Assembly (NCBI GenBank): GCA_021793535.1
Contig: JAJYSO010000019.1
Coordinates: forward strand, 1 to 13,034
Length of the DNA stretch: 13,034 nt
Reading direction: 5' to 3'
From: Bacteroidota bacterium
Lineage (GTDB): Bacteria; Bacteroidota; Bacteroidia; Flavobacteriales; Flavobacteriaceae
The first letter of the stretch is position 1; every line of letters starts with the position of its first letter. Positions 1 to 7,662 of this stretch are shown here, piece by piece. The notes under the pieces were generated by a model. It was given only the letters and a program-made list of their open reading frames with translations, was not told where the DNA came from and made no database searches. Made by a program: the position numbers and the translations under genes.

Positions 1-1293
1 CACATAATCATTACTAGTGGTATACTTACTGGTTCCGGCTTCAGGGAAATACTTAATGCTGCGAGCCCCCACCAAACGTTGCTCATCGTTGGGGCTAGAA
101 AGTTCAGAGAAGTGCGGTTCAATTTTTAAATCCATTCCCGTCCCTTGGTCTTTTAATTTCATTTCATCGGGAGCATCCACCAAGACATCTTTATAAGGAG
201 GATAAGGATATTTTTCATCGTATTGTTGACCAACAACCCACATCCCTGTTCGTTGGTCATTATAGGTTCTGTACGTTTTATCCCCTACCACTCTATCGGT
301 ATGTGATAAATCAAACAAATCATAAAACTCAGGCGGTGCACAATACCCGTTAACCGGTTGTTCCGGTAAATCAAACATCACATTCATATCATAATGCAAA
401 GTCCTCCACATCATATCAAAGCCCACAATATTGACCTTATCAAAGGGAATAACAAATATGTTTTCTGGTGATTCTTTGTTATCCGGAGAAAAATTATCAA
501 AAAAGCTGGGGTTAAGCGAATAATTCCCTGACTCAATAATGCTGTCGGTCATGGCTTCAGCATCCGACCATCGCTCCTCTCCAATAAAAAATTGTGAATT
601 CATATAAAGCTTTGCCAGCACGCCATAGGCCGCCCATTTGGTAAATTTGCCATAGGTTGATCCATCTACATTTTCAGGTAACTTATCGATATTGCTCAAG
701 AGTTCTTCTTCGATGTATTGGTAAAGCTCTTCCTTTGGACTGGTTGCGACATCGTTAGGAGAAATCGTAAAGTCCGTAACCAAAGGTGCGTTTCCAAATA
801 TTTTCAATACCCAGTAGTAAAAGTATGCTCGAAGTGATTTTACTTCCGCCACGGTCTGTTCAAAAACGGCTGGATCCACGTCACCGACGGCATCAAAATC
901 TACTGCTTCCAAATTGTAAAGTATCTGATTGGTACGAGATACTCCCTTGAATAAAGATTCCCACATCCCATTCTCAAATCCAGAAGAAGGGTCCCATTTG
1001 TGTAACCAAGCCCGTCTGTGAAAACCACCATCATCCCAATCTCCCCCACGAGTGGGGACAATCAGTTCATCGGAAGTCATGTTGAAACCTTCTGTAAAGG
1101 TTTGCCTGGACAAATCCGTAAGGGCTTGATAAGCTGGGGCAACACCCGCTTGAATTTCTTCGGCGCTTTGCCAAAAGTTCTCCTCCGGGACCTCGCTATA
1201 CACATCTTGATCCAAGTCTGTACAGGAATAGAAGAAAAACCCCATCCCCACACAAACAAGCAACTTAAAAGTTATATTTTTTTTCGTAAACAT
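1..1293 (-). CDS. SusD/RagB-family nutrient-binding outer-membrane lipoprotein (partial, C-terminus off the window)
   Basis: Proteins of this family are surface lipoproteins that cap a SusC-type TonB-dependent channel and bind the glycan or other nutrient before import. The reading frame is open from an ATG at 1293 to the window edge, giving 431 residues; full-length members usually have 450-600, so the C-terminus is missing. The N-terminus is a lipoprotein signal: Lys4-Lys5, a hydrophobic stretch, then FYSC with the lipidated Cys at residue 24, followed by TDLD. Next comes the usual SusD N-terminal text (FWQSAEEIQAGV, then AYQAL), and residues around 120-165 carry VKSLRAYFYYWVLKIFG, the conserved helical (TPR-like) part. 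The gene begins 33 nt after the susC-like stop on the same strand, so the two are almost certainly co-transcribed. No glycosidase, sulfatase or peptidase is visible nearby to suggest the substrate. Family assignment is firm; substrate is unknown. Confidence 0.93.
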   Translation of the reverse strand, partial: MFTKKNITFKLLVCVGMGFFFYSCTDLDQDVYSEVPEENFWQSAEEIQAGVAPAYQALTDLSRQTFTEGFNMTSDELIVPTRGGDWDDGGFHRRAWLHKWDPSSGFENGMWESLFKGVSRTNQILYNLEAVDFDAVGDVDPAVFEQTVAEVKSLRAYFYYWVLKIFGNAPLVTDFTISPNDVATSPKEELYQYIEEELLSNIDKLPENVDGSTYGKFTKWAAYGVLAKLYMNSQFFIGEERWSDAEAMTDSIIESGNYSLNPSFFDNFSPDNKESPENIFVIPFDKVNIVGFDMMWRTLHYDMNVMFDLPEQPVNGYCAPPEFYDLFDLSHTDRVVGDKTYRTYNDQRTGMWVVGQQYDEKYPYPPYKDVLVDAPDEMKLKDQGTGMDLKIEPHFSELSSPNDEQRLVGARSIKYFPEAGTSKYTTSNDYV

Positions 1294-1326
1294 ATATCTA
1301 GTCTTTAATGTTAATGGTTTTAAATT

Positions 1327-4314
1327 TTAAAAGGTCAACTCTACTCCAAAATTAAATGTTCTGCTTTTGGGATAATACCCATCCCCTTGATAACTGGAAT
1401 CAATGTAAGACTGATCTGTCACCGCACCCGTAGTGGTTGAAGTAACATTGCTATTGGCAATTCTGACTTCAGGATCCAAGCCATGATAATTGGTAATGAC
1501 AAATAAATTATTCGCCGTGAAAGAAAGCCGTAAAGAATCAAACATTTTAATTTGATCAAAAGTATAGGCCAGGCTCACATTATCCAAACGTAGAAAACCA
1601 GCCTTCTCTAACCACAAGTCAGAAACACGAGGCCCATCCTTGATCTCTGACTGTAGCCCTCTTCTCGACATGTTGTTACCAGGTAATCTTGAAATATTAT
1701 CCAATTGTAAACGTGTATTGTTAAATATTTTTTGACCTTTTACTCCTCGGAAAAACATGCTAAGCCCCCAGTTTTTGTAAGATAGGTTGGTTCCAAACCC
1801 GTAGGTGAAATCCCGAGATGGATCGTAGTAATTGTACATACTGGTAGTCAACCCATCGCGGGTGACTTGCCCACCATTTCCATCATCGAATAATTGATTC
1901 CCATCAGCATCTACACCGACATAGTGCGGTAAACGAAAGACATAAGGCGCATACCCAGGCTTAAGAAAAGTAATTTGATCGTTCATTCCACGCCCTTTCG
2001 CATTCCCTGCTGGAACTTCCTCGGTGGACAACTCAAATCCGGAAAAACTTCCCGACAGACTTTTGATTTCTGTATCAATAAAAGTAATCTGCCCCATCGC
2101 AGACCAATTGAAGTCTTTCCCTCTAATAATGTCTACATCAATTTGGAGTTCTTGTCCTTTGTTTACCATTGTTCCAACATTGGCTAACATATCACTGACC
2201 TGAAAGGGAGGAACAGGTACTTTGTAATTAAAAAGTAAATTCTTGGTCTCCTTATGAAAGTAGTTGAAGTTCCCGCGCACACGGTGGTCAAATAACTGAA
2301 AATCCAACCCGACATTTGCTTCGTGTACTTCTTCCCATTTAAGATCTGGATTTGAATTTTGCATAGGTCCGTAAGCAATTTTATAACTATCGCTCGCACC
2401 GTCGTAATAACGCCCCACATTTCCCAATAGGCTTCGCGTTCTATAGGGATCAATAGCATCTTGATTTCCGGTGACACCGTATCCTCCTCTTAATTTGAGA
2501 TCATTAACCCAATTGGCGCCACTCATAAAGTCTTCACCACTTATCCGCCAAGCTCCGGAAACCGCATAAAAATCACCCCACCTGTTGTTGGTCCCAAATT
2601 TCGAAGACCCATCTCTACGATAGTTGATATTTAAGTAATACTTACGGGCATAGTTATAACTAAACCTCCCCAAAAATGAAGATAAGGTGTACCGACTCTT
2701 ATAAGAGTTTATTTGATTAAATGCGGGGTCTCCATTTTGAAGAGAATGCGCTTGACTGTCTTCAAAGGCATAGTCTTGACCTGAAGCACTAAAATAGTCG
2801 TTAGAAAATACGGTATATTCATGAACCAAACTAAAGTCCAAATGGTGCTCTCCCCAATTTCTATCAAAATTGATGTGGAAGTTGCCCTGCTTCGATTCAC
2901 GGTTCCGATTCGAAATTTTAGCTCTATTGATGTTGTTTTCTACAGGAAAAGAAGGTCGAAACCAAGTAGAATCTCTTGAAAATCTCGTGATGGATCCCAA
3001 AGCTCCTACGGAAAGTCCCTCTAAAACATCATCCAGTTTATAATCTACACTTCCATATACAACCGTATAATTTTCCTTCCCATTATGCTCTTGCTCTTCT
3101 TGGTGCATCACCACATTATACTGATTAAAGTCGCTAAAGGCATAATAGCTTCCGTCTTCATTGTATACAGGAAATGTAGGCAATGAGGTAGTGGCCACGC
3201 TAAATAAATCAGGATCTACATATTCTCTTTTGGTCACGCTGTGATTAATGCCCAGTTTTACACTTAACTTATCATCAAAAGCTCTTTTCTCTCCACGAAA
3301 ATTGATTCCCATTTGTTCTTTTCCTGTATTTCGAACAATCCCTTCTTGACTAATGTAATTGGTCGATCCAAAATAACTAAAATCATCTCCCCCTCCTGAA
3401 ATACTCACATTATGAGAAGTGGTTACGGCTGTTCTGGTCAAAGCATCAATCCATTTTGTATCTGCTCCTTTATCTCTATTATCAATCGTAGCTTGACTGG
3501 CTCCTACACTCTTAGCCCCTTCTTTCCACTCCGCAGCATTCAGCATATCATAGGTTTTGGCAATCTTTGAAATTCCAATATTACCAGAATATTGTATTTC
3601 AGATTTCCCTTTCCTTCCCTGCTTTGTTTGAACCATAATCACCCCATTGGCTCCTCTAGAACCATAAATAGCTGTAGCTGAAGCATCCTTAAGTACATCA
3701 TAGGAAGCAATGTCTCCTGCAGGGATATTGTCTAGTACATCTATATTGTCCAAGGGAACGCCATCTAAAACCACCAATGGATCTTGCCCTCCTGTCAAAG
3801 AAGCTTGTCCTCTTAGCCGTATAGTTCTACTTTGGTTAGGGTCTCCCGTGGAGTTGGTAACCTCTAATCCGGGAAGTTTCCCTGAAATTTGATCAATGGG
3901 GTTCAGAATCACTCCTCTTTTGAAATCTTTGGCCCCAATCGAAGAAATCGCGGTGCTTACATCTCGTGCTCTTTGGGTACCATACCCGACCACCACAATC
4001 TCATCCAATGCATTGGTATCTTGCTCCATAGTTACATCTATAGCTACTCCTTCGCCTACTTCTCTTTCCATATTTGCATAACCCACATAGGAAAATTCCA
4101 AAACTTGGCCCTGTTCTACATTTATACTGTAATTTCCGTCAAAATCCGTCTGTGTCCCCTGTGTCGTTCCTTTAACCACAATGTTTACCCCTGGCAACGG
4201 AATACCATCCGTATCGGTCACGGTCCCGGACACCACTTTCCCTTGTGCATAGGAAAGATGAAAGGCGAACAGCATCAAGATCAAGGCGAGATAACCACTT
4301 GTATTTGTTTTCAT
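1327..4314 (-). CDS. SusC/RagA-family TonB-linked outer-membrane receptor
   Basis: TonB-dependent transporter that imports a ligand handed over by its SusD partner, using energy from TonB-ExbBD. The 995-residue length is normal. Domain order: signal peptide (residues 1-23, cleavage probably after SYA), a carboxypeptidase-regulatory-like beta-sandwich (about 26-100, with VSGTVTDTDGIPLPGVNI and FSYVGY), a TonB-box-like segment DEIVVVGYG at 104-112, the plug domain with the family signature LKDASATAIYGSRGANGVI, then a long 22-strand beta-barrel ending in the aromatic sequence FNFGVELTF. The start ATG at 4314 lies directly before the signal peptide; there is no Shine-Dalgarno sequence, as is usual in Bacteroidota. 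The susD-like gene follows after 33 nt. No N-terminal STN (sigma/anti-sigma signalling) domain is present, and no sigma, anti-sigma or hybrid two-component regulator lies next to it within the window, so the regulator is either distant or beyond the left edge. Confidence 0.96.
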   Translation of the reverse strand: MKTNTSGYLALILMLFAFHLSYAQGKVVSGTVTDTDGIPLPGVNIVVKGTTQGTQTDFDGNYSINVEQGQVLEFSYVGYANMEREVGEGVAIDVTMEQDTNALDEIVVVGYGTQRARDVSTAISSIGAKDFKRGVILNPIDQISGKLPGLEVTNSTGDPNQSRTIRLRGQASLTGGQDPLVVLDGVPLDNIDVLDNIPAGDIASYDVLKDASATAIYGSRGANGVIMVQTKQGRKGKSEIQYSGNIGISKIAKTYDMLNAAEWKEGAKSVGASQATIDNRDKGADTKWIDALTRTAVTTSHNVSISGGGDDFSYFGSTNYISQEGIVRNTGKEQMGINFRGEKRAFDDKLSVKLGINHSVTKREYVDPDLFSVATTSLPTFPVYNEDGSYYAFSDFNQYNVVMHQEEQEHNGKENYTVVYGSVDYKLDDVLEGLSVGALGSITRFSRDSTWFRPSFPVENNINRAKISNRNRESKQGNFHINFDRNWGEHHLDFSLVHEYTVFSNDYFSASGQDYAFEDSQAHSLQNGDPAFNQINSYKSRYTLSSFLGRFSYNYARKYYLNINYRRDGSSKFGTNNRWGDFYAVSGAWRISGEDFMSGANWVNDLKLRGGYGVTGNQDAIDPYRTRSLLGNVGRYYDGASDSYKIAYGPMQNSNPDLKWEEVHEANVGLDFQLFDHRVRGNFNYFHKETKNLLFNYKVPVPPFQVSDMLANVGTMVNKGQELQIDVDIIRGKDFNWSAMGQITFIDTEIKSLSGSFSGFELSTEEVPAGNAKGRGMNDQITFLKPGYAPYVFRLPHYVGVDADGNQLFDDGNGGQVTRDGLTTSMYNYYDPSRDFTYGFGTNLSYKNWGLSMFFRGVKGQKIFNNTRLQLDNISRLPGNNMSRRGLQSEIKDGPRVSDLWLEKAGFLRLDNVSLAYTFDQIKMFDSLRLSFTANNLFVITNYHGLDPEVRIANSNVTSTTTGAVTDQSYIDSSYQGDGYYPKSRTFNFGVELTF

Positions 4315-4357
4315 ATTTCGTTAGTTTATAGGATGATTTAATAATTGAAGGTTTTCT

Positions 4358-4365
4358 CAAATCTA
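4358..4365 (-). promoter_or_regulatory. Candidate Bacteroidota -7 element for the susC/susD operon
   Basis: Read on the minus strand the sequence is TAGATTTG, an exact match to the Bacteroidota -7 consensus TAnnTTTG. It sits 43 nt before the susC-like ATG, which would give a leader of roughly 37 nt. A TTG at the usual -33 distance is not clear, so this is a candidate only. Confidence 0.4.
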
Positions 4366-4479
4366 TAGGTTTTTAACAAATATTTTAATCTCAATTTGTT
4401 AAATTTTGGTTCATCAATTTTAATTTACTGCCTATCAGTAATTTAGTAATAATCACTAACTACACCCTGAAAAGGAATT

Positions 4480-4528
4480 AAAAAAACCTAGAATAACTCC
4501 AAAAGGCTATCCTAAACCTTCAGGAGTT
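4480..4528 (-). terminator. Possible rho-independent terminator after the WaaP-like kinase gene
   Basis: On the minus strand AACTCC (4528-4523) can pair with GGAGTT (4500-4495), and AAGG with CCTT inside it, separated by a U-U mismatch and a G-U pair around a 10-nt loop. A run of seven T follows about ten bases later (4486-4480). The structure is about 90 nt downstream of the kinase stop codon and upstream of the susC promoter candidate, which is where a terminator would be expected. The gap between stem and T-run weakens the case. I see nothing else gene-like in the 302-nt gap 4315-4616. Confidence 0.35.
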
Positions 4529-4616
4529 TCCGATAAATAATCTTGAAAAAATATATAAAATATTAAGAATCTGTTAGCCAAAAAAACAGCTTACATAAAG
4601 ATGAAGAACGCTCGAA

Positions 4617-5375
4617 CTATTTATTTTTTACCATTTTTTTCAAGCGTTTTTTTCGATCTCTTTTTTTAAAAAATTCCTGAACCGCCGCCCACATATCCTT
4701 AAATACGGTTTCAAAATCTTTCCCAATCAACCGGGCATACTCTGCACTCATCGTATAGACCATGTTTTTTTCAGGAGTGAGTCGCGCAAAGTTCTTGATC
4801 CGCATCTCATAATCGAGCGCCTTGTGGAATTTCATACGGTTGAGATCTACGAGATAAAATTCGTATTTTTTTTGAGCCTCGTCATAAAAAATCAACGTAT
4901 TCCCAGGGGAATGGTCCAAAAATTCAATACCTTTCTCATGGAGTTGATAAGTAAACCTGGTGAATTGCTTCAGGATCTCGTATCGATTCGGAAATTTGGG
5001 TTCAAAGATCATTTCCCGGTATTCAAAAACGCCTTCTAACTGTTTACTGATATAAAAACTCTTCCCAAATAGAACTTTCTTTTCTTCAAAATAAGCAATG
5101 GGATAAGGGGTATTTATACCCCTTTCAATCAATAGATGTGCGTACTCAAAGGACCGTCTTGCTTTACTTTTTCTAAAATACCGGTATGCGATTCTATTGA
5201 TAAGGTTAGGAACCTTAAATGATTTGACATTAAGAGTTTCTCGATCGAGTTTGAAAAGTTTGATTGTATTTCTTGGCTGATCGCCAAAAGCCTCTCCTTC
5301 ACGCTCAAAATTCTGCGTTAATTCAACGAGTCGGTCCGTGTATCTCTTATATTTTTCGGAGATCTCAAAATTCAT
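4617..5375 (-). CDS. WaaP/Kdo-kinase-like protein (predicted lipopolysaccharide core kinase)
   Basis: A 252-residue protein with the landmarks of a small eukaryotic-type (protein-kinase-like) fold as used by the WaaP/KdkA/InaA sugar kinases. A beta-3-like lysine lies in NVKSFK (Lys51 or Lys54), and an alpha-C-like Glu77 in RSFEYAHLLIERG. The catalytic loop is LHEKGIEFLDHSPGNTLI with Asp154 and Asn159, and a DFG-equivalent VDLNRM carries the metal-binding Asp177. The C-terminus (about 236-252) is very basic (KKRDRKKRLKKMVKNK), which could touch membrane phospholipids. Family members phosphorylate Kdo or heptose in the LPS inner core at the cytoplasmic face; Kdo is a plausible substrate here but is inferred. 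The gene is divergent from a TagF-like transferase across a 210-nt gap, suggesting a shared envelope theme. The ATG at 5375 is the first in frame; a TATGTTTG -7-like sequence at 5387-5380 lies so close that it would imply a leaderless transcript or chance. Confidence 0.75.
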   Translation of the reverse strand: MNFEISEKYKRYTDRLVELTQNFEREGEAFGDQPRNTIKLFKLDRETLNVKSFKVPNLINRIAYRYFRKSKARRSFEYAHLLIERGINTPYPIAYFEEKKVLFGKSFYISKQLEGVFEYREMIFEPKFPNRYEILKQFTRFTYQLHEKGIEFLDHSPGNTLIFYDEAQKKYEFYLVDLNRMKFHKALDYEMRIKNFARLTPEKNMVYTMSAEYARLIGKDFETVFKDMWAAVQEFFKKRDRKKRLKKMVKNK

Positions 5376-5537
5376 AAAACAAACATAACTATTTTATATT
5401 TTTTAAAACCCATTTTAAAGTACGCAAATCTCTTTTTGATGAACGTTTAAATAATTTTATATATTGCGTATCCGTTATACCTTAGTTATCAATAATTCTA
5501 TTTACTCAAAATAAACCGATAAAAACGAATTTTTCTC

Positions 5538-5573
5538 AGTGTATCTTAAAAGAATCATCTTTTAAAATACACT
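5538..5573. repeat. Near-perfect inverted repeat just upstream of the TagF-like gene
   Basis: The arms are 5538-5553 and 5558-5573, 16 nt each around a 4-nt ATCA centre. Fifteen of 16 positions pair; the one mismatch is C5545 against A5566. The right arm ends 12 nt before the ATG at 5586. No T-run follows on either strand, so it is not an ordinary terminator. It could be a dyad operator for a transcriptional regulator, or a hairpin in the mRNA leader that affects translation or stability. Confidence 0.7.
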
Positions 5574-5585
5574 AATCTATTGCTT

Positions 5586-6644
5586 ATGAGAAAAGACCAA
5601 CCCGAGGAGCTCAAGTTCCTTATTTACATTTCATATAGTTATTCTTTACCTATAGGAGAACCTCTGGAAGCAGAAATTCTAAAACGCCACTCCACCATAA
5701 AATGGTTCGCCGATGAACCTGACGGATTCCAATGTCTTAAGAATAAAAAAAACGTTTTACAAGATATCCAGGAGGTTGTTCAATACCATCCAGACATCGT
5801 TCTGACCATAACTGACAATGTTCCCGACTTTATTTCGGGAATTAAAGTTCAGGTATTTCACGGATTCAATGCCGAAAAAAGAAGGTTTAAACGGGACCAT
5901 TTCAGAATTCGTGGATTCTTTGACCTCTACTGCACACAAGGACCTTCCACGACCTCCGTTTTTAAGAAATTGCAAAAACGCTGCCCCCATTTTGAAGTCA
6001 TCGAAACGGGGTGGCCTAAAGTTGATCCACTTTTTCCCATTGAAAAAACAAAACATACAAAATCCAGACCTACTGTTTTTATCGCTTCGACATTCACCCA
6101 ACGGCTAAGTCTCGCACTACGAGAAGATGTTTTTAAGGAAATACAAAGGCTGAGTCAGACGGGGCATTTTCAATTTCTAATGGTAGTTCATCCAAAAATC
6201 CCTCTAGAAGTAAAAGAGAAATGGCAACAATTGACCAATAAAAATTTCTCTTTCTATGATACGACACAACTCATCCCGTTGTTTAAGAAATCCGACATCA
6301 TGTTTTCCGATACCACTTCGGCTATCCAGGAGTTCGAGCTTCAAAATAAACCCGTGGTAACCTTCAATCACTTTATACCTAAACCTCACTTGATTAACAT
6401 TACCGAGGCCGCAGCAATTGAAACGGCATTGCGCAAAGCCATGCAGTATCCCGACAAGGTGATGAAAGAGCTTTATAAGTTCAACCGACAACTTCACCCT
6501 TATACCGACGGGAAATCCAGTGCTCGGGTAGTCGATGCCTGTATAAAATTTTTAAACTCTGACCGAAGTTATCTCAAAAAAAAGCCCCTCAATTTGATCA
6601 GAAAATTCAAAGTGAGAAAAAAATTAAATTATTGGAAATTGTAG
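5586..6644 (+). CDS. CDP-glycerol glycerophosphotransferase family protein (TagF-like, single domain)
   Basis: A 352-residue protein resembling the C-terminal catalytic GT-B-type domain of TagF/TagB enzymes, which transfer glycerol phosphate (or a related polyol phosphate) from a CDP-activated donor onto a glycan or lipid-linked acceptor at the inner membrane. Landmarks in order: FHG at 91-93 (the WHG-like position), GWPKVDPLF at 142-150, a beta-strand then HPK at 202-204, SDTTSAIQEF at 241-250 (the SDxSSxxxEF donor-binding motif), and DGKSSARVVD at 308-317 near the C-terminus. The last 30 residues are strongly basic (YLKKKPLNLIRKFKVRKKL), fitting a peripheral membrane enzyme. An in-frame TTG at 5580 would add two residues; the ATG at 5586 is preferred. 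The N-terminal TagF helper domain is absent. In a Gram-negative bacterium the acceptor is probably a surface polysaccharide or LPS rather than teichoic acid, which is inference. Confidence 0.8.
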   Translation: MRKDQPEELKFLIYISYSYSLPIGEPLEAEILKRHSTIKWFADEPDGFQCLKNKKNVLQDIQEVVQYHPDIVLTITDNVPDFISGIKVQVFHGFNAEKRRFKRDHFRIRGFFDLYCTQGPSTTSVFKKLQKRCPHFEVIETGWPKVDPLFPIEKTKHTKSRPTVFIASTFTQRLSLALREDVFKEIQRLSQTGHFQFLMVVHPKIPLEVKEKWQQLTNKNFSFYDTTQLIPLFKKSDIMFSDTTSAIQEFELQNKPVVTFNHFIPKPHLINITEAAAIETALRKAMQYPDKVMKELYKFNRQLHPYTDGKSSARVVDACIKFLNSDRSYLKKKPLNLIRKFKVRKKLNYWKL

Positions 6645-6677
6645 CCCCGTCATAGTTTACTCCTCCTTCGCGGACCT

Positions 6678-7136
6678 TTAGTTTTTAACTCTCAAAATAC
6701 CACCTCCCATATCAATTACTTGGTAAGGTTTCATAGAGAACTCCAAGTCCTCTCCTTCACTCTTACTCTCGATGGGCGTACCCGATATCAAGTTATAGGT
6801 ATTGTGATCCGAACAACCGCTCACGCCCTCGTGTCCCTTGATCGACAAGACTCCACATTCTGCAGGGTTATTCGGATCTCTGGCATCATAAGCCACATAA
6901 GTATCGGTCCCGGTTTTCGTGAGGATAACTCCTCCATCCTTTCCACCACTTCCATATCCCCTGATCATTACCGGTTGCATTGTAAAAGTAAGCGGATTGT
7001 ATTGAGGTAACGCTAAATTTACTGTAAAATCAACCTTAACATCTAAAAGATTTGGGTTTTCATAAGTATAATTATCACTACTACAAGCCAGCAATAACAT
7101 CCCGACCACAAGGCTCCATAAAAAAGATCTCTGCAT
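6678..7136 (-). CDS. Rieske-like small lipoprotein with incomplete cluster ligands
   Basis: A 152-residue predicted lipoprotein. The ATG at 7136 is chosen over an in-frame TTG at 7157 because it gives a standard signal (MQRSFLW, hydrophobic core, LLLAC with Cys18), and a -7 element at 7170-7163 would place the transcript start at about the TTG. The mature part resembles a Rieske beta-fold: YVAYDARDP as the strand before box 1, a Cys at 94 where box 1 would be, CSDHNTYNLISGTP (Cys108, His111) matching the box 2 pattern C-x-x-H followed by a G-x-P-like turn, and a closing YQVIDMGGGILRV. Box 1 lacks the His two residues after its Cys, so a standard 2Fe-2S cluster with two Cys and two His ligands looks unlikely; the two Cys might instead form a disulfide. 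It is convergent with the TagF-like gene (33 nt between stops). The fold call is from pattern recognition only; the role is unknown. Confidence 0.7.
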   Translation of the reverse strand: MQRSFLWSLVVGMLLLACSSDNYTYENPNLLDVKVDFTVNLALPQYNPLTFTMQPVMIRGYGSGGKDGGVILTKTGTDTYVAYDARDPNNPAECGVLSIKGHEGVSGCSDHNTYNLISGTPIESKSEGEDLEFSMKPYQVIDMGGGILRVKN

Positions 7137-7162
7137 ACTCTTAATTTGAACAGGCAAGATAC

Positions 7163-7170
7163 CAAAATTA
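7163..7170 (-). promoter_or_regulatory. Candidate -7 element for the Rieske-like lipoprotein gene
   Basis: The minus strand reads TAATTTTG, an exact TAnnTTTG match, 26 nt upstream of the ATG at 7136. The implied leader is about 20 nt. No clear -33 TTG is seen. Confidence 0.4.
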
Positions 7171-7268
7171 TGGAAATGAATTAAGATTCAGGTGAGCCCT
7201 TCTTTAAAAACGGAGCGTAAAACCCACTCTCTGGCTGTGGACTGCAGTCCGATAAAAAACAAAAACAA

Positions 7269-7345
7269 GGTGAAGCATTACCATTAGGTGAGTCTGTGAC
7301 CCCTTAGGCCCAACTCATCGGCTCTACCCTAGATGGATAGTTCAC
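7269..7345 (+). repeat. Structured 77-nt direct repeat, copy 1 (upstream of greA)
   Basis: This aligns without gaps to 8337-8413: 61 of 77 positions are identical and all 16 differences are transitions. It can fold: GGTGAGT (7287-7293) pairs with ACTCATC (7313-7319) through seven pairs including one G-U, and CTACCC (7324-7329) faces GGATAG (7335-7340) with five pairs and one C-A mismatch. The core CCATTAGGTGAGTC and the end TAGTTCAC are shared by both copies. It resembles a REP/RAYT-type or IS200/IS605-derived palindromic repeat, but that link is inference. Confidence 0.8.
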
Positions 7346-7574
7346 CCAAAAACGAATGGTTCCAAAGAAAACCATCTTCTCCACTGCTCCATCCCTCAGT
7401 AATTTTGGATCATCTTTTCCCGGGTAAAAAGTACCCATCCTAACCAAAGATTCAGGTGTTTCTGCTTATTTCTAGACGAAGCCTTATCCCGTACACTCAT
7501 CCCAATACATCCTCTATGAAGAGGCAAACAAATTGAAGATTTATTGCTTTTACGCTCTTTTGCATAAAATTTGT
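7346..7574. other. Non-coding gap between repeat copy 1 and the greA promoter
   Basis: Together with 7171-7268 this makes up the rest of the non-coding stretch of roughly 500 nt before greA. No convincing reading frame is seen on either strand. Small palindromes occur (a 12-nt perfect one at 7239-7250; ATGGTT/AACCAT at 7356-7375; GGGTA/TACCC at 7422-7436), none followed by a T-run. I cannot assign a function. Confidence 0.5.
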
Positions 7575-7582
7575 TATATTTG
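7575..7582 (+). promoter_or_regulatory. Candidate -7 element of the greA promoter
   Basis: TATATTTG is an exact TAnnTTTG match. The predicted transcript start is near 7588, which places the terminator-like hairpin at 7599-7632 inside the greA leader. Upstream TTG and TTTTG sequences exist (7544-7546 and 7558-7562) but neither has ideal -33 spacing. Confidence 0.5.
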
Positions 7583-7598
7583 TATTGATGATTATCTA

Positions 7599-7632
7599 AA
7601 ATCCCGGCAAGTACCTTCGGGATTTATTTTTT
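7599..7632 (+). terminator. Terminator-like hairpin in the greA leader (possible attenuator)
   Basis: AAATCCCG (7599-7606) pairs perfectly with CGGGATTT (7618-7625), and AAG/CTT can extend the stem inside. The U-rich tract TTTATTTTTT follows at 7623-7632. The hairpin lies between the only good promoter match and the greA ATG at 7663, so it would stop part of the transcription before greA or release a short leader RNA of about 45 nt. An alternative is that it ends an unrelated short transcript. Confidence 0.6.
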
Positions 7633-7662
7633 GTATATACTTAAAGTAAAAAGAATTTGATT

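Noticed and set aside
1018..1308. 96-residue plus-strand open frame
   Set aside because: It overlaps the N-terminal part of the susD-like gene in antisense; the minus-strand frame with a lipoprotein signal explains the region.
3889..4341. 150-residue plus-strand open frame
   Set aside because: It lies antisense over the signal peptide and plug of the susC-like gene, has no family features, and the minus-strand protein is unmistakable.
5376..5387. TATGTTTG (minus strand) as the kinase promoter
   Set aside because: It would start transcription at or inside the ATG, and no -33 element is visible; kept only as a remark because leaderless mRNA cannot be excluded.
5757..6101. 114-residue minus-strand open frame and a plus-strand frame at 5818-6108
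   Set aside because: Both lie within the TagF-like gene in other frames and have no domain signal.
7239..7250. 12-nt perfect palindrome in the gap before greA
   Set aside because: It is short, isolated, not near a start codon or promoter, and not repeated elsewhere in the window.
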